From Sphingobacterium tenebrionis (GTDB lineage: Bacteria; Bacteroidota; Bacteroidia; Sphingobacteriales; Sphingobacteriaceae), in assembly GCF_037126265.1 (NCBI RefSeq), contig NZ_JAYLLN010000009.1, positions 1 through 64,000 of the forward strand: 64,000 nucleotides of DNA, read 5' to 3'. The notes beneath the pieces were generated by a model. That model did no database searches. It was given only the letters and a program-made list of their open reading frames with translations, and was not told where the DNA came from. Both the position numbers and the translations under genes were made by a program. This document shows positions 24,277-33,559 of the stretch, in pieces (position 1 is the stretch's first letter; every line of letters starts with the position of its first letter).

Positions 24277-24373
24277 TGGGTAAGTCCTTTACGACCAGCT
24301 CCCATTGACTCCCCCAGGTTGGGAACAAAGCAAGGGTATTTGGTTGAGCGGTGCGATAAAGGGGGCTTACCCA
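24277..24373 (+). ncRNA. ffs: Signal recognition particle RNA, small bacterial type
   Basis: About 97 bases with the terminal stem TGGGTAAG (24277-24284) pairing with CTTACCCA (24366-24373). The apical domain holds the SRP54/Ffh-binding motif CCAGGTTGGGAACAAAGCA, which fits the universally conserved CAGG...GGAA...AGCA pattern of domain IV. A TAnnTTTG promoter box precedes it and six T residues follow. The RNA forms the signal recognition particle with Ffh and brings ribosomes making membrane proteins to the membrane. Confidence 0.9.
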
Positions 24374-24426
24374 TTTTTTATGGATAATTTTTAGTTTTAA
24401 AAATATTAGTAATATATATTTCCGAA

Positions 24427-24454
24427 CAAAGGCCTCTCGATTGAGAGGCCTTTG
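24427..24454. terminator. Hairpin terminator after the SRP RNA
   Basis: A 12-bp perfect stem (24427-24438 with 24443-24454) with a 4-base loop. The T run is short (TTTGTCGTTT), but the position, between the SRP RNA and the repeat cluster, suits a terminator. Confidence 0.65.
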
Positions 24455-24466
24455 TCGTTTGGTAGG

Positions 24467-24735
24467 TCATTGCGAGGGTTTGCGTTGCGAGGAACGAAGC
24501 AATCTTTGCGAGGTTTTGCGTCATTGCGAGGAACTTTACCCGTCATTGCGAGGGTTTGCGTCATTGCGAGGAACGAAGCAATCTTTAGCGATGTCATGGT
24601 GAGCGTAGTCGAACCATCTGTTCGTATACCAGCGTACAGATCCTTCAACTACGCTCAGGATGACATAGGGCGCCGCATACCGAAAGATTGCTTCGTCGTA
24701 CCTCCTCGCAATGACGCAGAGCCAATGCAATGACG
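24467..24735. repeat. Nested palindromic repeat cluster R2
   Basis: The left side has four partial copies of the arm start (CGTCATTGCGAGG or close forms). The core is the nested type: outer arms at about 24558-24590 and 24680-24715, and an inner inverted repeat (TGTCATGGTGAGCGTAGTCG facing CTACGCTCAGGATGACA). It lies between the SRP RNA and the convergent rsmG gene. Confidence 0.88.
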
Positions 24736-24738
24736 CCC

Positions 24739-25374
24739 CTACATCTGCACGTACATCACATACTTCGTATCAAAGAAATCTTCTTTAAAGAAATCCGAGA
24801 TCTTATGCAATTCCGCCTTAACCCTTGCTTCCTTGATTTCCTCCTTCAAATCCCCACCCTTCAAATATAAAATCCCATTCGGAATCCCATTCTTATCCTT
24901 TTTCTCAAACTTATTCCTTACCCAAGGGATAAAATCTCCCAATCTAGTCACCGCTCTAGAAACCACAAAATCATACTTATAATCCAGTTCCTCCGCTCTC
25001 ATATGATCCGCTTCCACGTTCGTTAGTCCCAAAGCCGCTGCTACTTCCCTTACCACCTTGATCTTCTTACCGATCGAATCCACCAAATGGAACTGCACTT
25101 CCGGAAATAAAATCGCCAAAGGAATTCCAGGAAATCCTCCGCCAGTACCCACGTCCAAAACCCTTGTCTTCGGTGCCAATTCCCCAACGAATTTCCCGAT
25201 CGCCAACGAATGTAGCACATGCTTCAAATAAAGACTCTCTATATCCTTGCGGGAAACCACATTGATCTGGTCGTTCCAGAATGGATAAACCTCCGCCAAT
25301 TTGGCAAACTGCTCTTTCTGTTTTTCCGTAAGCTTCGGAAAGTATTGGTAAATAATATCTACTGTTGGATTCAC
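24739..25374 (-). CDS. rsmG: 16S rRNA (guanine(527)-N7)-methyltransferase
   Basis: A 211-residue SAM-dependent enzyme that methylates G527 of 16S rRNA. The motif I VLDVGTGGGFPGIPLA, the following HLVDSIGKKI and the conserved VSRAVTRL block are all present. I took the GTG at 25374 as start because the opening NPTVDIIYQYFPKLTEKQKE matches other members of the family; a TTG at 25383 is the alternative, and no ATG is available. It follows the glycosyltransferase gene by 33 bases on the same strand. Confidence 0.93.
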   Translation of the reverse strand: MNPTVDIIYQYFPKLTEKQKEQFAKLAEVYPFWNDQINVVSRKDIESLYLKHVLHSLAIGKFVGELAPKTRVLDVGTGGGFPGIPLAILFPEVQFHLVDSIGKKIKVVREVAAALGLTNVEADHMRAEELDYKYDFVVSRAVTRLGDFIPWVRNKFEKKDKNGIPNGILYLKGGDLKEEIKEARVKAELHKISDFFKEDFFDTKYVMYVQM

Positions 25375-25407
25375 GATGAACAAATTAATTTTAAACGAAT
25401 TACCTAT

Positions 25408-26550
25408 CTATTTCCAGCTCTTCAATTTCTTATTCCTATTGAATAAACCATTAAAACAGATATAAAAATAATAATACAAATCTAATATAGGGAGCCAGAC
25501 CAACAGGTCAGACACCTGAAGTTTTCTATATATCGCCCGGAAGACCAAAAGCTGGCAAAACAATCGGATCAGGTAAGCCGCCAACGCCACATACCAGAAA
25601 CTAGGCAATAAAATAACACTGACCAACAATAAACTATAGAATAGCACAGCACTGATCAATTGAATGCCCAACATGCTTTTATGACGGGCTTTGTACAATA
25701 CGGATGCGCCCGCATGCCTAGCCTTCTGTTTATAATAGCTTTTCCAGGTTGTCTTTGGTGCTGATTCCACAAAGGCATCCGGATGAATGGCAATCTCCAC
25801 ATTATTCCGATTGGCATTGGCATTCACAAAAAGATCATCATCCCCCGATTTGATGTGCATGTGTGCATTGAACCCTTTTCCCTTGAAGAACAATTCCTTG
25901 GTATAGGCCAGGTTTCTACCAACGCCCATATAGGCATCACCCTTCAATGCATACGCCAAATAACTCATCGCCGTATGCGTGGTTTCAAATCGGATCAATT
26001 TATTCAGAAAACCGGGATATTTGAAATAAGGCGAATAACCTAACACCAATTCTTTTTTTCCTTGCAGGGCTCCAGCCATTTCTGCCAACCATTGCCGACT
26101 CATCGGCTGACAATCTGCATCTGTCATCAGCAGAAGGCCATGTTTGGCGGCCTTGATCCCCATGGTAAGTGCAAATTTCTTGCTATGCTTCAGCTGGATA
26201 TGTTCCTTGATCTCCACTACCCGAAGATGGGCGTACCTGCTGGAAAATTCCTTCAATACCCATTTGGTCTCATCGCTGGAACAATCGTTCACCACAATGA
26301 CCTCAAATTCCGGATATTCCTGCTCTAGAATACTTCCCAAATATTGTTGTAGGTTTTCCTGCTCGTTATGGGCACATATAATCACGGAGACCGCAGGTTT
26401 TTCAGTCGCCTCCTGATAGGATTTTACCTTATACCTAGAGAGCCTCCCATAAACAAACAGGATAAAATATAGCTGGAACAGCAACAGCAATAACAGCAGT
26501 CCATAAGGAATATGGAAGTAATTAAAGGAGATATCGAAATTAAATGGCAT
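25408..26550 (-). CDS. Membrane glycosyltransferase, family GT2
   Basis: A 380-residue enzyme. A membrane helix at residues 13-33 precedes the GT2 domain: VSVIICAHNEQENL, the UDP-sugar motif VNDCSSDET, and MTDADCQP holding the DxD-like metal site. The GDDDLF block and QKARHAGAS take the place of the later catalytic motifs. Two or three C-terminal helices (about residues 295-345) anchor the end. The sugar and acceptor are unknown; processive and lipid-linked transfer are both possible. A TAnnTTTG box lies at 26568-26561. Confidence 0.85.
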   Translation of the reverse strand: MPFNFDISFNYFHIPYGLLLLLLLFQLYFILFVYGRLSRYKVKSYQEATEKPAVSVIICAHNEQENLQQYLGSILEQEYPEFEVIVVNDCSSDETKWVLKEFSSRYAHLRVVEIKEHIQLKHSKKFALTMGIKAAKHGLLLMTDADCQPMSRQWLAEMAGALQGKKELVLGYSPYFKYPGFLNKLIRFETTHTAMSYLAYALKGDAYMGVGRNLAYTKELFFKGKGFNAHMHIKSGDDDLFVNANANRNNVEIAIHPDAFVESAPKTTWKSYYKQKARHAGASVLYKARHKSMLGIQLISAVLFYSLLLVSVILLPSFWYVALAAYLIRLFCQLLVFRAIYRKLQVSDLLVWLPILDLYYYFYICFNGLFNRNKKLKSWK

Positions 26551-26560
26551 AAATTAGGGT

Positions 26561-26568
26561 CAAAGATA
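26561..26568 (-). promoter_or_regulatory. -7 promoter box for the GT2-rsmG pair
   Basis: TATCTTTG on the minus strand, an exact TAnnTTTG match, 11-18 bases upstream of the glycosyltransferase ATG. Confidence 0.55.
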
Positions 26569-26651
26569 CAGGTTCTCGACCTAAAATGTCTTTGGGATGT
26601 TAATAAATACTAATTAAATAGCGGAATTAGCATAGGCTCGAAATTTTATAG

Positions 26652-26659
26652 TATTTTTG
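26652..26659 (+). promoter_or_regulatory. -7 promoter box for the tgt operon
   Basis: TATTTTTG, an exact TAnnTTTG match, 19 bases before the tgt ATG. Confidence 0.55.
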
Positions 26660-26678
26660 CCGACGATTAAGGATAAAT

Positions 26679-27809
26679 ATGAAATTCACGCTTCAGGCAC
26701 AAGATAAAAATTCAAGAGCAAGAGCCGGTGAGATCGAAACCGCGCACGGCACCATAAAAACCCCGATATTCATGCCTGTTGGTACAGCAGGAACCGTAAA
26801 AGCGGTACATCAACATGAACTGGTCAATGATATTCAAGCACAGATCATCTTAGGAAATACCTACCACCTGTACCTTCGTCCAGGTTTGGAGGTATTGAAC
26901 AAAGCTGGTGGCCTGCATAAATTCATTAACTGGGACCGCCCGATCCTAACCGATTCGGGAGGCTATCAGGTATATTCCCTCACCGAGGTTCGTAAAATCA
27001 AGGAAGAGGGGGTGACCTTCCGCTCGCATATCGATGGGTCGAAACATTTGTTCACTCCAGAGAATGTAATGGATACCCAACGGGTTATCGGCGCTGATAT
27101 TATCATGGCTTTTGATGAATGTACGCCATACCCTTGCGATTATCGGTATGCCAGAAGATCTTTGGATATGACCCACCGTTGGTTAAAGCGTTGTTGCGAT
27201 AGATTTGATAGCACCGAGCCATTATACGGCTATGAGCAGACCTTGTTTCCTATTGTTCAGGGTTCGGTTTATAAGGATCTACGTGAGAAATCGGCCGAAG
27301 TGATCGCCTCTTTCGAGCGGGAAGGAAATGCCATTGGTGGTCTTTCCGTAGGAGAACCAGCAGAGGAAATGTATGCCATGACCGAAGTGGTGACCAATAT
27401 CCTACCAAAAGAAAAACCGAGGTATTTAATGGGCGTTGGTACGCCTGTGAATATTCTGGAAAACATCGCCTTGGGAATCGATATGTTCGACTGTGTGATG
27501 CCGACCAGGAATGCCCGTAATGGGATGTTGTTTACCCGCGAGGGAATCATCAACATCAAGAACGAGAAATGGAAGGATGATTTTACGCCGATCGAGGCGG
27601 AGAGTGATCTTTTGGTGGATCAGATCCATACCAAAGCCTATTTACGTCACTTGATCAGATCCCAAGAAATTTTAGGGGCACAGATTGCTTCCTTACATAA
27701 TTTACATTTTTATCTTTGGTTGGTGAACGAAGCCCGCGAGCGAATCCTTGATGGCACGTTTTATGAATGGAAGAACAAAATGGTCGTGAAATTAGGCCAG
27801 AGATTATAA
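26679..27809 (+). CDS. tgt: Queuine/preQ1 tRNA-ribosyltransferase
   Basis: A 376-residue TIM-barrel enzyme that swaps guanine 34 for the queuosine precursor in tRNAs with a GUN anticodon. Visible hallmarks are DSGGYQVYSL (substrate pocket), MAFDECTPYP with the catalytic aspartate region, GGLSVGE, and DCVMPTRNARNG with the nucleophile-side loop. The usual zinc site of bacterial Tgt, CxCxxC followed by a His in the AYLRHL helix, is not cysteine here: residues 306-320 read EAESDLLVDQIHTKA. The enzyme otherwise looks complete. It heads an apparent operon with the permease and EamA genes. Confidence 0.95.
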   Translation: MKFTLQAQDKNSRARAGEIETAHGTIKTPIFMPVGTAGTVKAVHQHELVNDIQAQIILGNTYHLYLRPGLEVLNKAGGLHKFINWDRPILTDSGGYQVYSLTEVRKIKEEGVTFRSHIDGSKHLFTPENVMDTQRVIGADIIMAFDECTPYPCDYRYARRSLDMTHRWLKRCCDRFDSTEPLYGYEQTLFPIVQGSVYKDLREKSAEVIASFEREGNAIGGLSVGEPAEEMYAMTEVVTNILPKEKPRYLMGVGTPVNILENIALGIDMFDCVMPTRNARNGMLFTREGIINIKNEKWKDDFTPIEAESDLLVDQIHTKAYLRHLIRSQEILGAQIASLHNLHFYLWLVNEARERILDGTFYEWKNKMVVKLGQRL

Positions 27810-27819
27810 GCCAATTGGT

Positions 27820-28902
27820 ATGAAAATTATCGATCGTTATATCATTAAAAAGTACCTTTCTACTTTTATATTCACGGTAGCCATCTTCTGTGTGGTTATC
27901 ATCATATTTGATATTTCGGAGAAGATCGATGATTTCAATAAATACAAAGCACCGATGTCGAAGGTCTTCCTGCAGTATTATGCGCTAGGAAGTCTACCTT
28001 TCTTCATCAATATGCTGACGCCGCTCTTTAACTTTATTGCGGTGATCTTCTTTACCTCCAAAATGGCCGATCAAACCGAGATCGTGCCTATCCTCAGTGG
28101 AGGGATGAGCTTTAACCGGATGCTTCGCCCGTATCTGATCTGTTCCGGATTGATCTGTGCGATGACCCTGGTCTCCAATATTTACGTGATACCTTTTACC
28201 AACAAGGTCAAGGTAAATTTTGAAAATGTCTATGTGAAGCCGAATAAAGTGGAAGGAACTTCCACCTCAACCCACATGCAGATTGATTCGAATACCTATG
28301 TTTATATGGGATCCTTTGATTATAAGGCCAAAGTGGGCTATAACTTTTCCTTGGAGAAGTTCGATGGGGACAAGATGATCGAGAAGATGATGGCCGAACG
28401 GATAACCTGGGATTCTACCAAGAATAAATGGAGTATTGCCTCTTTTACCACCCGCCATATCGATGGTCTGGCCGAAAGAATGGAGTCAGGTGATCAACGG
28501 GATACCACCTTGGATATGCGTCCGCAGGATTTTGAGGTCTATGAGAATATCTTCACGACCATGAGTCAGGAAGAATTGGAAACCCGAATCAGTAAAGAAG
28601 AGATTCGAGGAACAGGGATGATGAACGACCTGCTCCTGGAAAAATATAAACGTATCATCAATCCATTTTCTGCATTTATCCTAACGGTGATCGGGGTAGC
28701 ACTTTCTTCCAAGAAAGTTCGGGGAGGTATTGGTTTGAGTTTGGGTATAGGGATAGGTTTGAGCTGTATCTATATCGTATTGGAAAGGTTTTCAAGTATG
28801 TTCTCCATCAAAGGAGGGTTGGATCCCTTGATCTCCGTATTGATACCGAACGTTATATTCTTGTTCATCAGTTTTTATCTTTTAAAGAAGGCGCCTAAAT
28901 AG
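27820..28902 (+). CDS. LptF/LptG-family (YjgP/YjgQ) permease
   Basis: A 360-residue inner-membrane protein of the LPS-export permease family. Three N-terminal helices, a periplasmic beta-jellyroll domain (about residues 130-270), and three C-terminal helices form the family's layout. The opening MKIIDRYIIKKYLSTFIFTV is typical. It works with LptB (gene at 60462 in this window), LptC and the partner permease to extract LPS. Whether it is LptF or LptG cannot be told. It follows tgt by ten bases. Confidence 0.9.
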   Translation: MKIIDRYIIKKYLSTFIFTVAIFCVVIIIFDISEKIDDFNKYKAPMSKVFLQYYALGSLPFFINMLTPLFNFIAVIFFTSKMADQTEIVPILSGGMSFNRMLRPYLICSGLICAMTLVSNIYVIPFTNKVKVNFENVYVKPNKVEGTSTSTHMQIDSNTYVYMGSFDYKAKVGYNFSLEKFDGDKMIEKMMAERITWDSTKNKWSIASFTTRHIDGLAERMESGDQRDTTLDMRPQDFEVYENIFTTMSQEELETRISKEEIRGTGMMNDLLLEKYKRIINPFSAFILTVIGVALSSKKVRGGIGLSLGIGIGLSCIYIVLERFSSMFSIKGGLDPLISVLIPNVIFLFISFYLLKKAPK

Positions 28903-28910
28903 GCCAAACC

Positions 28911-29786
28911 ATGAAACTTGTTGTTAACCGCAATATTCTCATATTGCATTTTACGGTCCTTATCTGGGGTTTTACTGGGGTTCTCGGTGAATTGATCTCC
29001 GTTTCTGCACTGCACCTGGTTTGGTACCGGGTTTTGATCGCGGCGATTTCCCTTTATGTATTTTTCCTTTATAAAAAGAAAACCATTCGGGTTTCCAAAG
29101 AACAAATCTGGCAGTATCTTGGGGTGGGTGTGCTGGTTGGATTGCATTGGGTGCTCTTTTTCCATGCCATCAAAATCTCAACGGTATCCGTCACCTTGGT
29201 GACGCTATCCTCAGTAACCTTATTTACCGCGATTTTGGAGCCGATCATCAATCGAAAGCGGATCGCCATTTCGGATGTGCTGGTAGGTCTGTTGATCATA
29301 TTCGGGATATACCTTATCTTCAAATTTGAGTTCAAATATTTCTGGGGAATTGTCTTCGGGCTGTCCTGTGCCTTCTGTGCCAGTATTTTCTCGATATTGA
29401 ATGCACGGATGGTAAAGAAAGCGAGTCCAAGCATCATTACCTTCTATGAAATGATCGGCGCGTTTTTGGTGGTCAGTGGTTTATTGTTGTATACCGGGCA
29501 GTTTGATTCCCAGATGATCCTGAGTCAAAAAGATCTCATGTATTTGTTGCTTCTTGGCGTGGTATGTACGGCTTTTGCCTATGTGTTAGGCGTTGCGGTC
29601 ATGAAGGAACTGTCTGCTTTTACGGTGGCTCTGACCACTAACCTAGAGCCGGTTTATGGAATAATCCTCGCCTTGTTGATTTTTGGTCAACGCGAAGCCA
29701 TGAGTACCGGCTTTTATTTTGGGGAAGTCATTATTTTGGGAGCAGTTTTTGTCTATCCCTATCTAAAAACTAAACTTATTGCGTAA
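28911..29786 (+). CDS. EamA/DMT-family permease
   Basis: A 291-residue protein with ten hydrophobic helices in two EamA repeats, the drug/metabolite transporter layout. Recognisable are the helix-1 stretch HFTVLIWGFTGVLGELI and the second-repeat block with NLEPVYGIILALLIF, the conserved end of the DMT core. The substrate is unknown. It follows the LptF/G gene by eight bases and ends inside the promoter box of der. Confidence 0.87.
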   Translation: MKLVVNRNILILHFTVLIWGFTGVLGELISVSALHLVWYRVLIAAISLYVFFLYKKKTIRVSKEQIWQYLGVGVLVGLHWVLFFHAIKISTVSVTLVTLSSVTLFTAILEPIINRKRIAISDVLVGLLIIFGIYLIFKFEFKYFWGIVFGLSCAFCASIFSILNARMVKKASPSIITFYEMIGAFLVVSGLLLYTGQFDSQMILSQKDLMYLLLLGVVCTAFAYVLGVAVMKELSAFTVALTTNLEPVYGIILALLIFGQREAMSTGFYFGEVIILGAVFVYPYLKTKLIA

Positions 29787-29791
29787 CTTTG
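29784..29791 (+). promoter_or_regulatory. -7 promoter box for der
   Basis: TAACTTTG, an exact match to TAnnTTTG, overlapping the EamA stop codon. der starts 55 bases after it. Confidence 0.5.
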
Positions 29792-29846
29792 CAATTTACA
29801 TGGTACCTGAAAAATGTTGCCGTGAGGTAACAATCAAATAATAAAT

Positions 29847-31148
29847 ATGGCAAATATTGTAGCAATTGTTGGAAGACCGAATGTCGGTAAATCCACATTA
29901 TATAACCGTTTGACGGAGAGTCGGAAGGCGATCGTTGATGACTTTAGTGGCGTTACGCGCGACCGTCATTATGGCCAGGCGGAATGGGTAGGAAAGCGGT
30001 TCACCGTAATCGATACGGGAGGTTTCGTGCATGGCTCGGACGATGTGTTCGAAGCAGCGATCCGTGATCAGGTATTGATCGCTATCGATGAAGCTTCCGC
30101 TATCTTATTTGTGGTGGATGCCACAACAGGAATCACCGATTTGGATGATGAAATTGCCGATGTATTGAGACGGAGCAGCAAACCTGTTTTTGTGGTTGCC
30201 AATAAGGTTGATAGTGCAAAGCAAACCCACGATACCCACGAATTCTATTCTTTGGGATTGGGTGAAGTTTATAATATTTCCTCCATGACCGGATCTGGTA
30301 CAGGAGAGTTATTGGATGAATTGGTAAAAGAGCTGGATGTAGAGGATGAGGAAGAAGAAGAATTGCCAAAATTCACCATCGTAGGTCGTCCGAATGTGGG
30401 TAAATCTTCCTTGACCAATGCTTTATTGGGTGAAGAGAGAAATATCGTAACTCCTATTGCCGGAACAACCCGCGATTCGATCCGTATTCATTATAACCAA
30501 TTTGGGCATGAATTCCTATTGGTAGATACAGCAGGTCTTCGCCGTAAATCAAAGGTAAACGAAGATATCGAGTTCTATTCGGTGATGCGTACCATCAAAG
30601 CCTTGGAAGATTCGGATGTCGTAATCTTGATGATCGACGCTAAGGATGGTATCGAGGCGCAGGATATTAATATCTTCCACTTGGCAGAAAAAAACAAAAA
30701 GGGTATCGTACTTTTGGTGAATAAATGGGACACAGTTGAGAAAGATCATAAAACGGCAAAGGCATTTGAAGATACCATCAAGAGCAAGATTGCACCTTTC
30801 ACGGATGTTCCGATCATCTTTACTTCCGTAACGGAGAAACAACGTATTTTCAAAGCGGTGGAAACAGCGATGGAAGTCTATGAGAACAAAACCAAGAAAA
30901 TCCCTACTTCGAAATTGAATGATGTGATGTTGGAGATCATTGAAAAATATCCACCTCCAGCAACAAAAGGAAAATATATTAAGATTAAATATGTAACGCA
31001 GTTGCCAGGCAGATCACCTATGTTTGCCTTCTTCTGTAACTTACCGCAATACATCAAAGATCCATATAAACGTTTTATTGAAAACAAATTGCGGGAGAAC
31101 TTTGATTTCAGCGGTGTGCCGATCCAAATATTCTTTAGACAAAAATAA
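29847..31148 (+). CDS. der: Ribosome-assembly GTPase Der (EngA)
   Basis: A 433-residue protein with two GTPase domains in tandem, needed for 50S subunit assembly. Each has a G1 motif: GRPNVGKSTLYNRL at residues 8-21 and GRPNVGKSSLTNAL at about 182-195. Each has DTGG/DTAG and NKVD/NKWD switch and specificity motifs. An acidic linker (DEEEEEL) joins them. The C-terminal KH domain contains GRSPMFAFFCN. All motifs are complete and length is normal. Confidence 0.96.
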   Translation: MANIVAIVGRPNVGKSTLYNRLTESRKAIVDDFSGVTRDRHYGQAEWVGKRFTVIDTGGFVHGSDDVFEAAIRDQVLIAIDEASAILFVVDATTGITDLDDEIADVLRRSSKPVFVVANKVDSAKQTHDTHEFYSLGLGEVYNISSMTGSGTGELLDELVKELDVEDEEEEELPKFTIVGRPNVGKSSLTNALLGEERNIVTPIAGTTRDSIRIHYNQFGHEFLLVDTAGLRRKSKVNEDIEFYSVMRTIKALEDSDVVILMIDAKDGIEAQDINIFHLAEKNKKGIVLLVNKWDTVEKDHKTAKAFEDTIKSKIAPFTDVPIIFTSVTEKQRIFKAVETAMEVYENKTKKIPTSKLNDVMLEIIEKYPPPATKGKYIKIKYVTQLPGRSPMFAFFCNLPQYIKDPYKRFIENKLRENFDFSGVPIQIFFRQK

Positions 31149-31166
31149 TAGCAGCAACAATTCATT

Positions 31167-32633
31167 ATGGAGCATAATCTTGTATTATACAATACCCTTA
31201 CGCGCAAGAAAGAGAAATTTGTGCCTATTCATCCCAATTTGGTTGGTATGTATGTTTGTGGGCCCACTGTTTACAGTGATGTTCACTTAGGGAATTGTAG
31301 GACTTTTGTTTCCTTTGATTTGATCTTCCGTTATTTGGTCCATTTGGGCTATAAGGTACGTTATGTACGCAACATTACCGACGCCGGTCACCTGGAAGGA
31401 GACAATGACGAAGGGGATGATAAATTTGCTAAAAAGGCTAAATTGGAGAAATTGGAACCCATGGAGATTGTGCAAAAATATACCTTGGGTTTCCATGATG
31501 TGCTCCGCATGTTCAATACCATACCACCAAGCATAGAACCAACTGCTACTGGACATATTTCTGAACAGATAGAAATGGTTCAGGAAATTATGAAGAACGG
31601 CTTTGCCTATGAAGTGAATGGTACGGTATATTTTGACGTGGATAAATACGTTAAAGAATATAATTATACGATTTTAACCAACCGTAACCTGGAAGATATG
31701 CTGAACAATACCCGTGAACTGGGTGGGCAGGATGAGAAAAAGGGTAGGTTGGATTTCGCCCTATGGATCAAGGCTAAGCCAGAGCATATCATGCGTTGGC
31801 CATCGCCATGGGGTGTAGGCTTCCCTGGCTGGCATATTGAATGTTCGGCCATGAGCAGAAAGTATCTGGGTGATCAATTCGATATCCACGGCGGTGGTAT
31901 GGATTTGGCCGCAACTCATCATACCAATGAAATTGCGCAATCTGAAGCGTGTAACCATACTACACCTGCCAAATATTGGATGCATACCAATATGTTGACC
32001 GTAAATGGTGCAAGGATGTCCAAATCTGCAGGGAATGGCTTTCTTCCTGGGGAATTGTTCACCGGGAATCATCCTTTATTGAATAGGGGATACTCGCCAA
32101 TGGCTGTTAGGTTCTTTATGCTGCAGGCCCATTACCGGAGTACATTGGATTTCTCCAATGAAGCTTTGGATGCTGCAGATAAAGGCTATAAACGATTGAT
32201 GTCTGCCATTGCGCTGTTGGATAAGATTGCAGTATCCGGAAAGTCCAATTTTGGAAATCTGGAGGAAATCAAAGCAAGATCTTATGCCGCGATGGACGAT
32301 GACTTCAATAGCCCTGTTCTGATTGCAGAGTTGTTTGAGGTGGTTCGTATCATCAATTCACTGTATGATGGCAAATTGACGATCACAGCAGCCGACTTGG
32401 AAGCATTGAAAGGCTATGTATCGGATTTTGTTTTCGATATTTTAGGCTTGAAAGATGATCAGGTTGGAGATGTGGACAATATGGATGATCTGATGCAGAT
32501 CCTTATTGGAATCCGCAATGAAGCTAAGAAAAACAAAGATTTTGTGACTTCGGATAGTATCCGCGAGAAGCTTACGGAAATAGGTATTCAGCTCAAGGAC
32601 AGCAAGGAAGGAACACTTTGGAATAAGATTTGA
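31167..32633 (+). CDS. cysS: Cysteinyl-tRNA synthetase
   Basis: A 488-residue class I synthetase. The zinc ligand cysteine in YVCGPTVYS and HLGN (the HIGH-type motif) lie near the N-terminus, WHIECSAM supplies the second zinc cysteine, HHTNEIAQSEA completes the site, and RMSKSAGN is the KMSKS loop. The C-terminal helical domain is present. It follows der by 18 bases and likely shares its transcript. Charges tRNA with cysteine. Confidence 0.96.
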   Translation: MEHNLVLYNTLTRKKEKFVPIHPNLVGMYVCGPTVYSDVHLGNCRTFVSFDLIFRYLVHLGYKVRYVRNITDAGHLEGDNDEGDDKFAKKAKLEKLEPMEIVQKYTLGFHDVLRMFNTIPPSIEPTATGHISEQIEMVQEIMKNGFAYEVNGTVYFDVDKYVKEYNYTILTNRNLEDMLNNTRELGGQDEKKGRLDFALWIKAKPEHIMRWPSPWGVGFPGWHIECSAMSRKYLGDQFDIHGGGMDLAATHHTNEIAQSEACNHTTPAKYWMHTNMLTVNGARMSKSAGNGFLPGELFTGNHPLLNRGYSPMAVRFFMLQAHYRSTLDFSNEALDAADKGYKRLMSAIALLDKIAVSGKSNFGNLEEIKARSYAAMDDDFNSPVLIAELFEVVRIINSLYDGKLTITAADLEALKGYVSDFVFDILGLKDDQVGDVDNMDDLMQILIGIRNEAKKNKDFVTSDSIREKLTEIGIQLKDSKEGTLWNKI

Positions 32634-32656
32634 TTAGATAGCAGAAATTATATCGA

Positions 32657-33517
32657 ATGATCTATAAAAAAGGCTTATCAATACTAGCCGCTGCCTTGGT
32701 TTCCGTTTCTGCTTTCGCCCAGATGCCTGAGAAGGTTGGGGGATTGTTGAACGTGGATAAAACCGCAGCAAACATATCAAAATCGGAGGGTCCACATGCT
32801 GGATTCAAATATATGGTAGATAAACAGTCTACCTTTTATGTGCCCTCTCCTGTGAATGCCGTTAATTATTTGGATAATAGACCTAATATTCCCGATCTGT
32901 TGACCTGGGAACCCAATCTGGTTTTGGTATCCCGTAGTTTGGACTGGGGAGTGACCTCAGGCCCTATGGAATTTCAAAAAGTGGGATCTCCGAAAAGATT
33001 TGGTCAATACCTTTCGGTATGGCGTAGGGATAAAAAAGGAAACTGGAAGATCCATTTGCGTACAGAGGTTGATAACTTTGGAAAGAAAAAATCCGAAGGA
33101 TTGGAATATTACGAACCGGATAGCAAGAATTACCTGAAACATCGCTCGGAGAAGAGATTACAACAGCGTGAGGAAGTCGTTTTCCAAACGGATGAGTTAT
33201 TCTCTACCATCTTGAAAGCAGATACTAGGACGGGTTATAAAGAGTTCTTGGCGGATGATGCTCGTTTTTATTTTCCTTGGAAGGATGAGATTGAAGGCAG
33301 GGATAAGGTTCTTGACTTTTTGAAAAAGGACCGGATTGAGATCGATACGGAACCAACGGAGGTAGGACGTGCTTATAGTGGTGAGTTTGCTTATACGCTA
33401 GGAACGGCTACTGTAGGGATGAAGGATAAGGTGGTTAAGTTTAGTTATATCCGGATCTGGCAATTGAAAGATGATTTCAATTGGAAGGTTATTCTGGAAA
33501 TGATGTGGGAAAGGTAG
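32657..33517 (+). CDS. Secreted NTF2-like (SnoaL/DUF4440-type) protein
   Basis: A 286-residue protein with a signal peptide (cleavage after SAFAQ) and two predicted NTF2-like cone folds: the first at about residues 45-150 (ending VWRRDKKGNWKIHLRTE), the second at about 175-286 (FLADDARFYFPWKDEIEGRD, ending IWQLKDDFNWKVILE). Such proteins may bind small ligands or be enzymes; no catalytic pattern is clear. It follows cysS by 23 bases. The downstream region holds repeat cluster R3. Confidence 0.75.
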   Translation: MIYKKGLSILAAALVSVSAFAQMPEKVGGLLNVDKTAANISKSEGPHAGFKYMVDKQSTFYVPSPVNAVNYLDNRPNIPDLLTWEPNLVLVSRSLDWGVTSGPMEFQKVGSPKRFGQYLSVWRRDKKGNWKIHLRTEVDNFGKKKSEGLEYYEPDSKNYLKHRSEKRLQQREEVVFQTDELFSTILKADTRTGYKEFLADDARFYFPWKDEIEGRDKVLDFLKKDRIEIDTEPTEVGRAYSGEFAYTLGTATVGMKDKVVKFSYIRIWQLKDDFNWKVILEMMWER

Positions 33518-33559
33518 AAATTGGATTGTTTTAAAGCGTTGAGCTTTAAAACGTGATAG

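Noticed and set aside
24452..24733. Open frames on both strands across repeat cluster R2
   Set aside because: The frames follow the repeat arms (LRGTKQSLRG-type runs) and have no protein-like composition.
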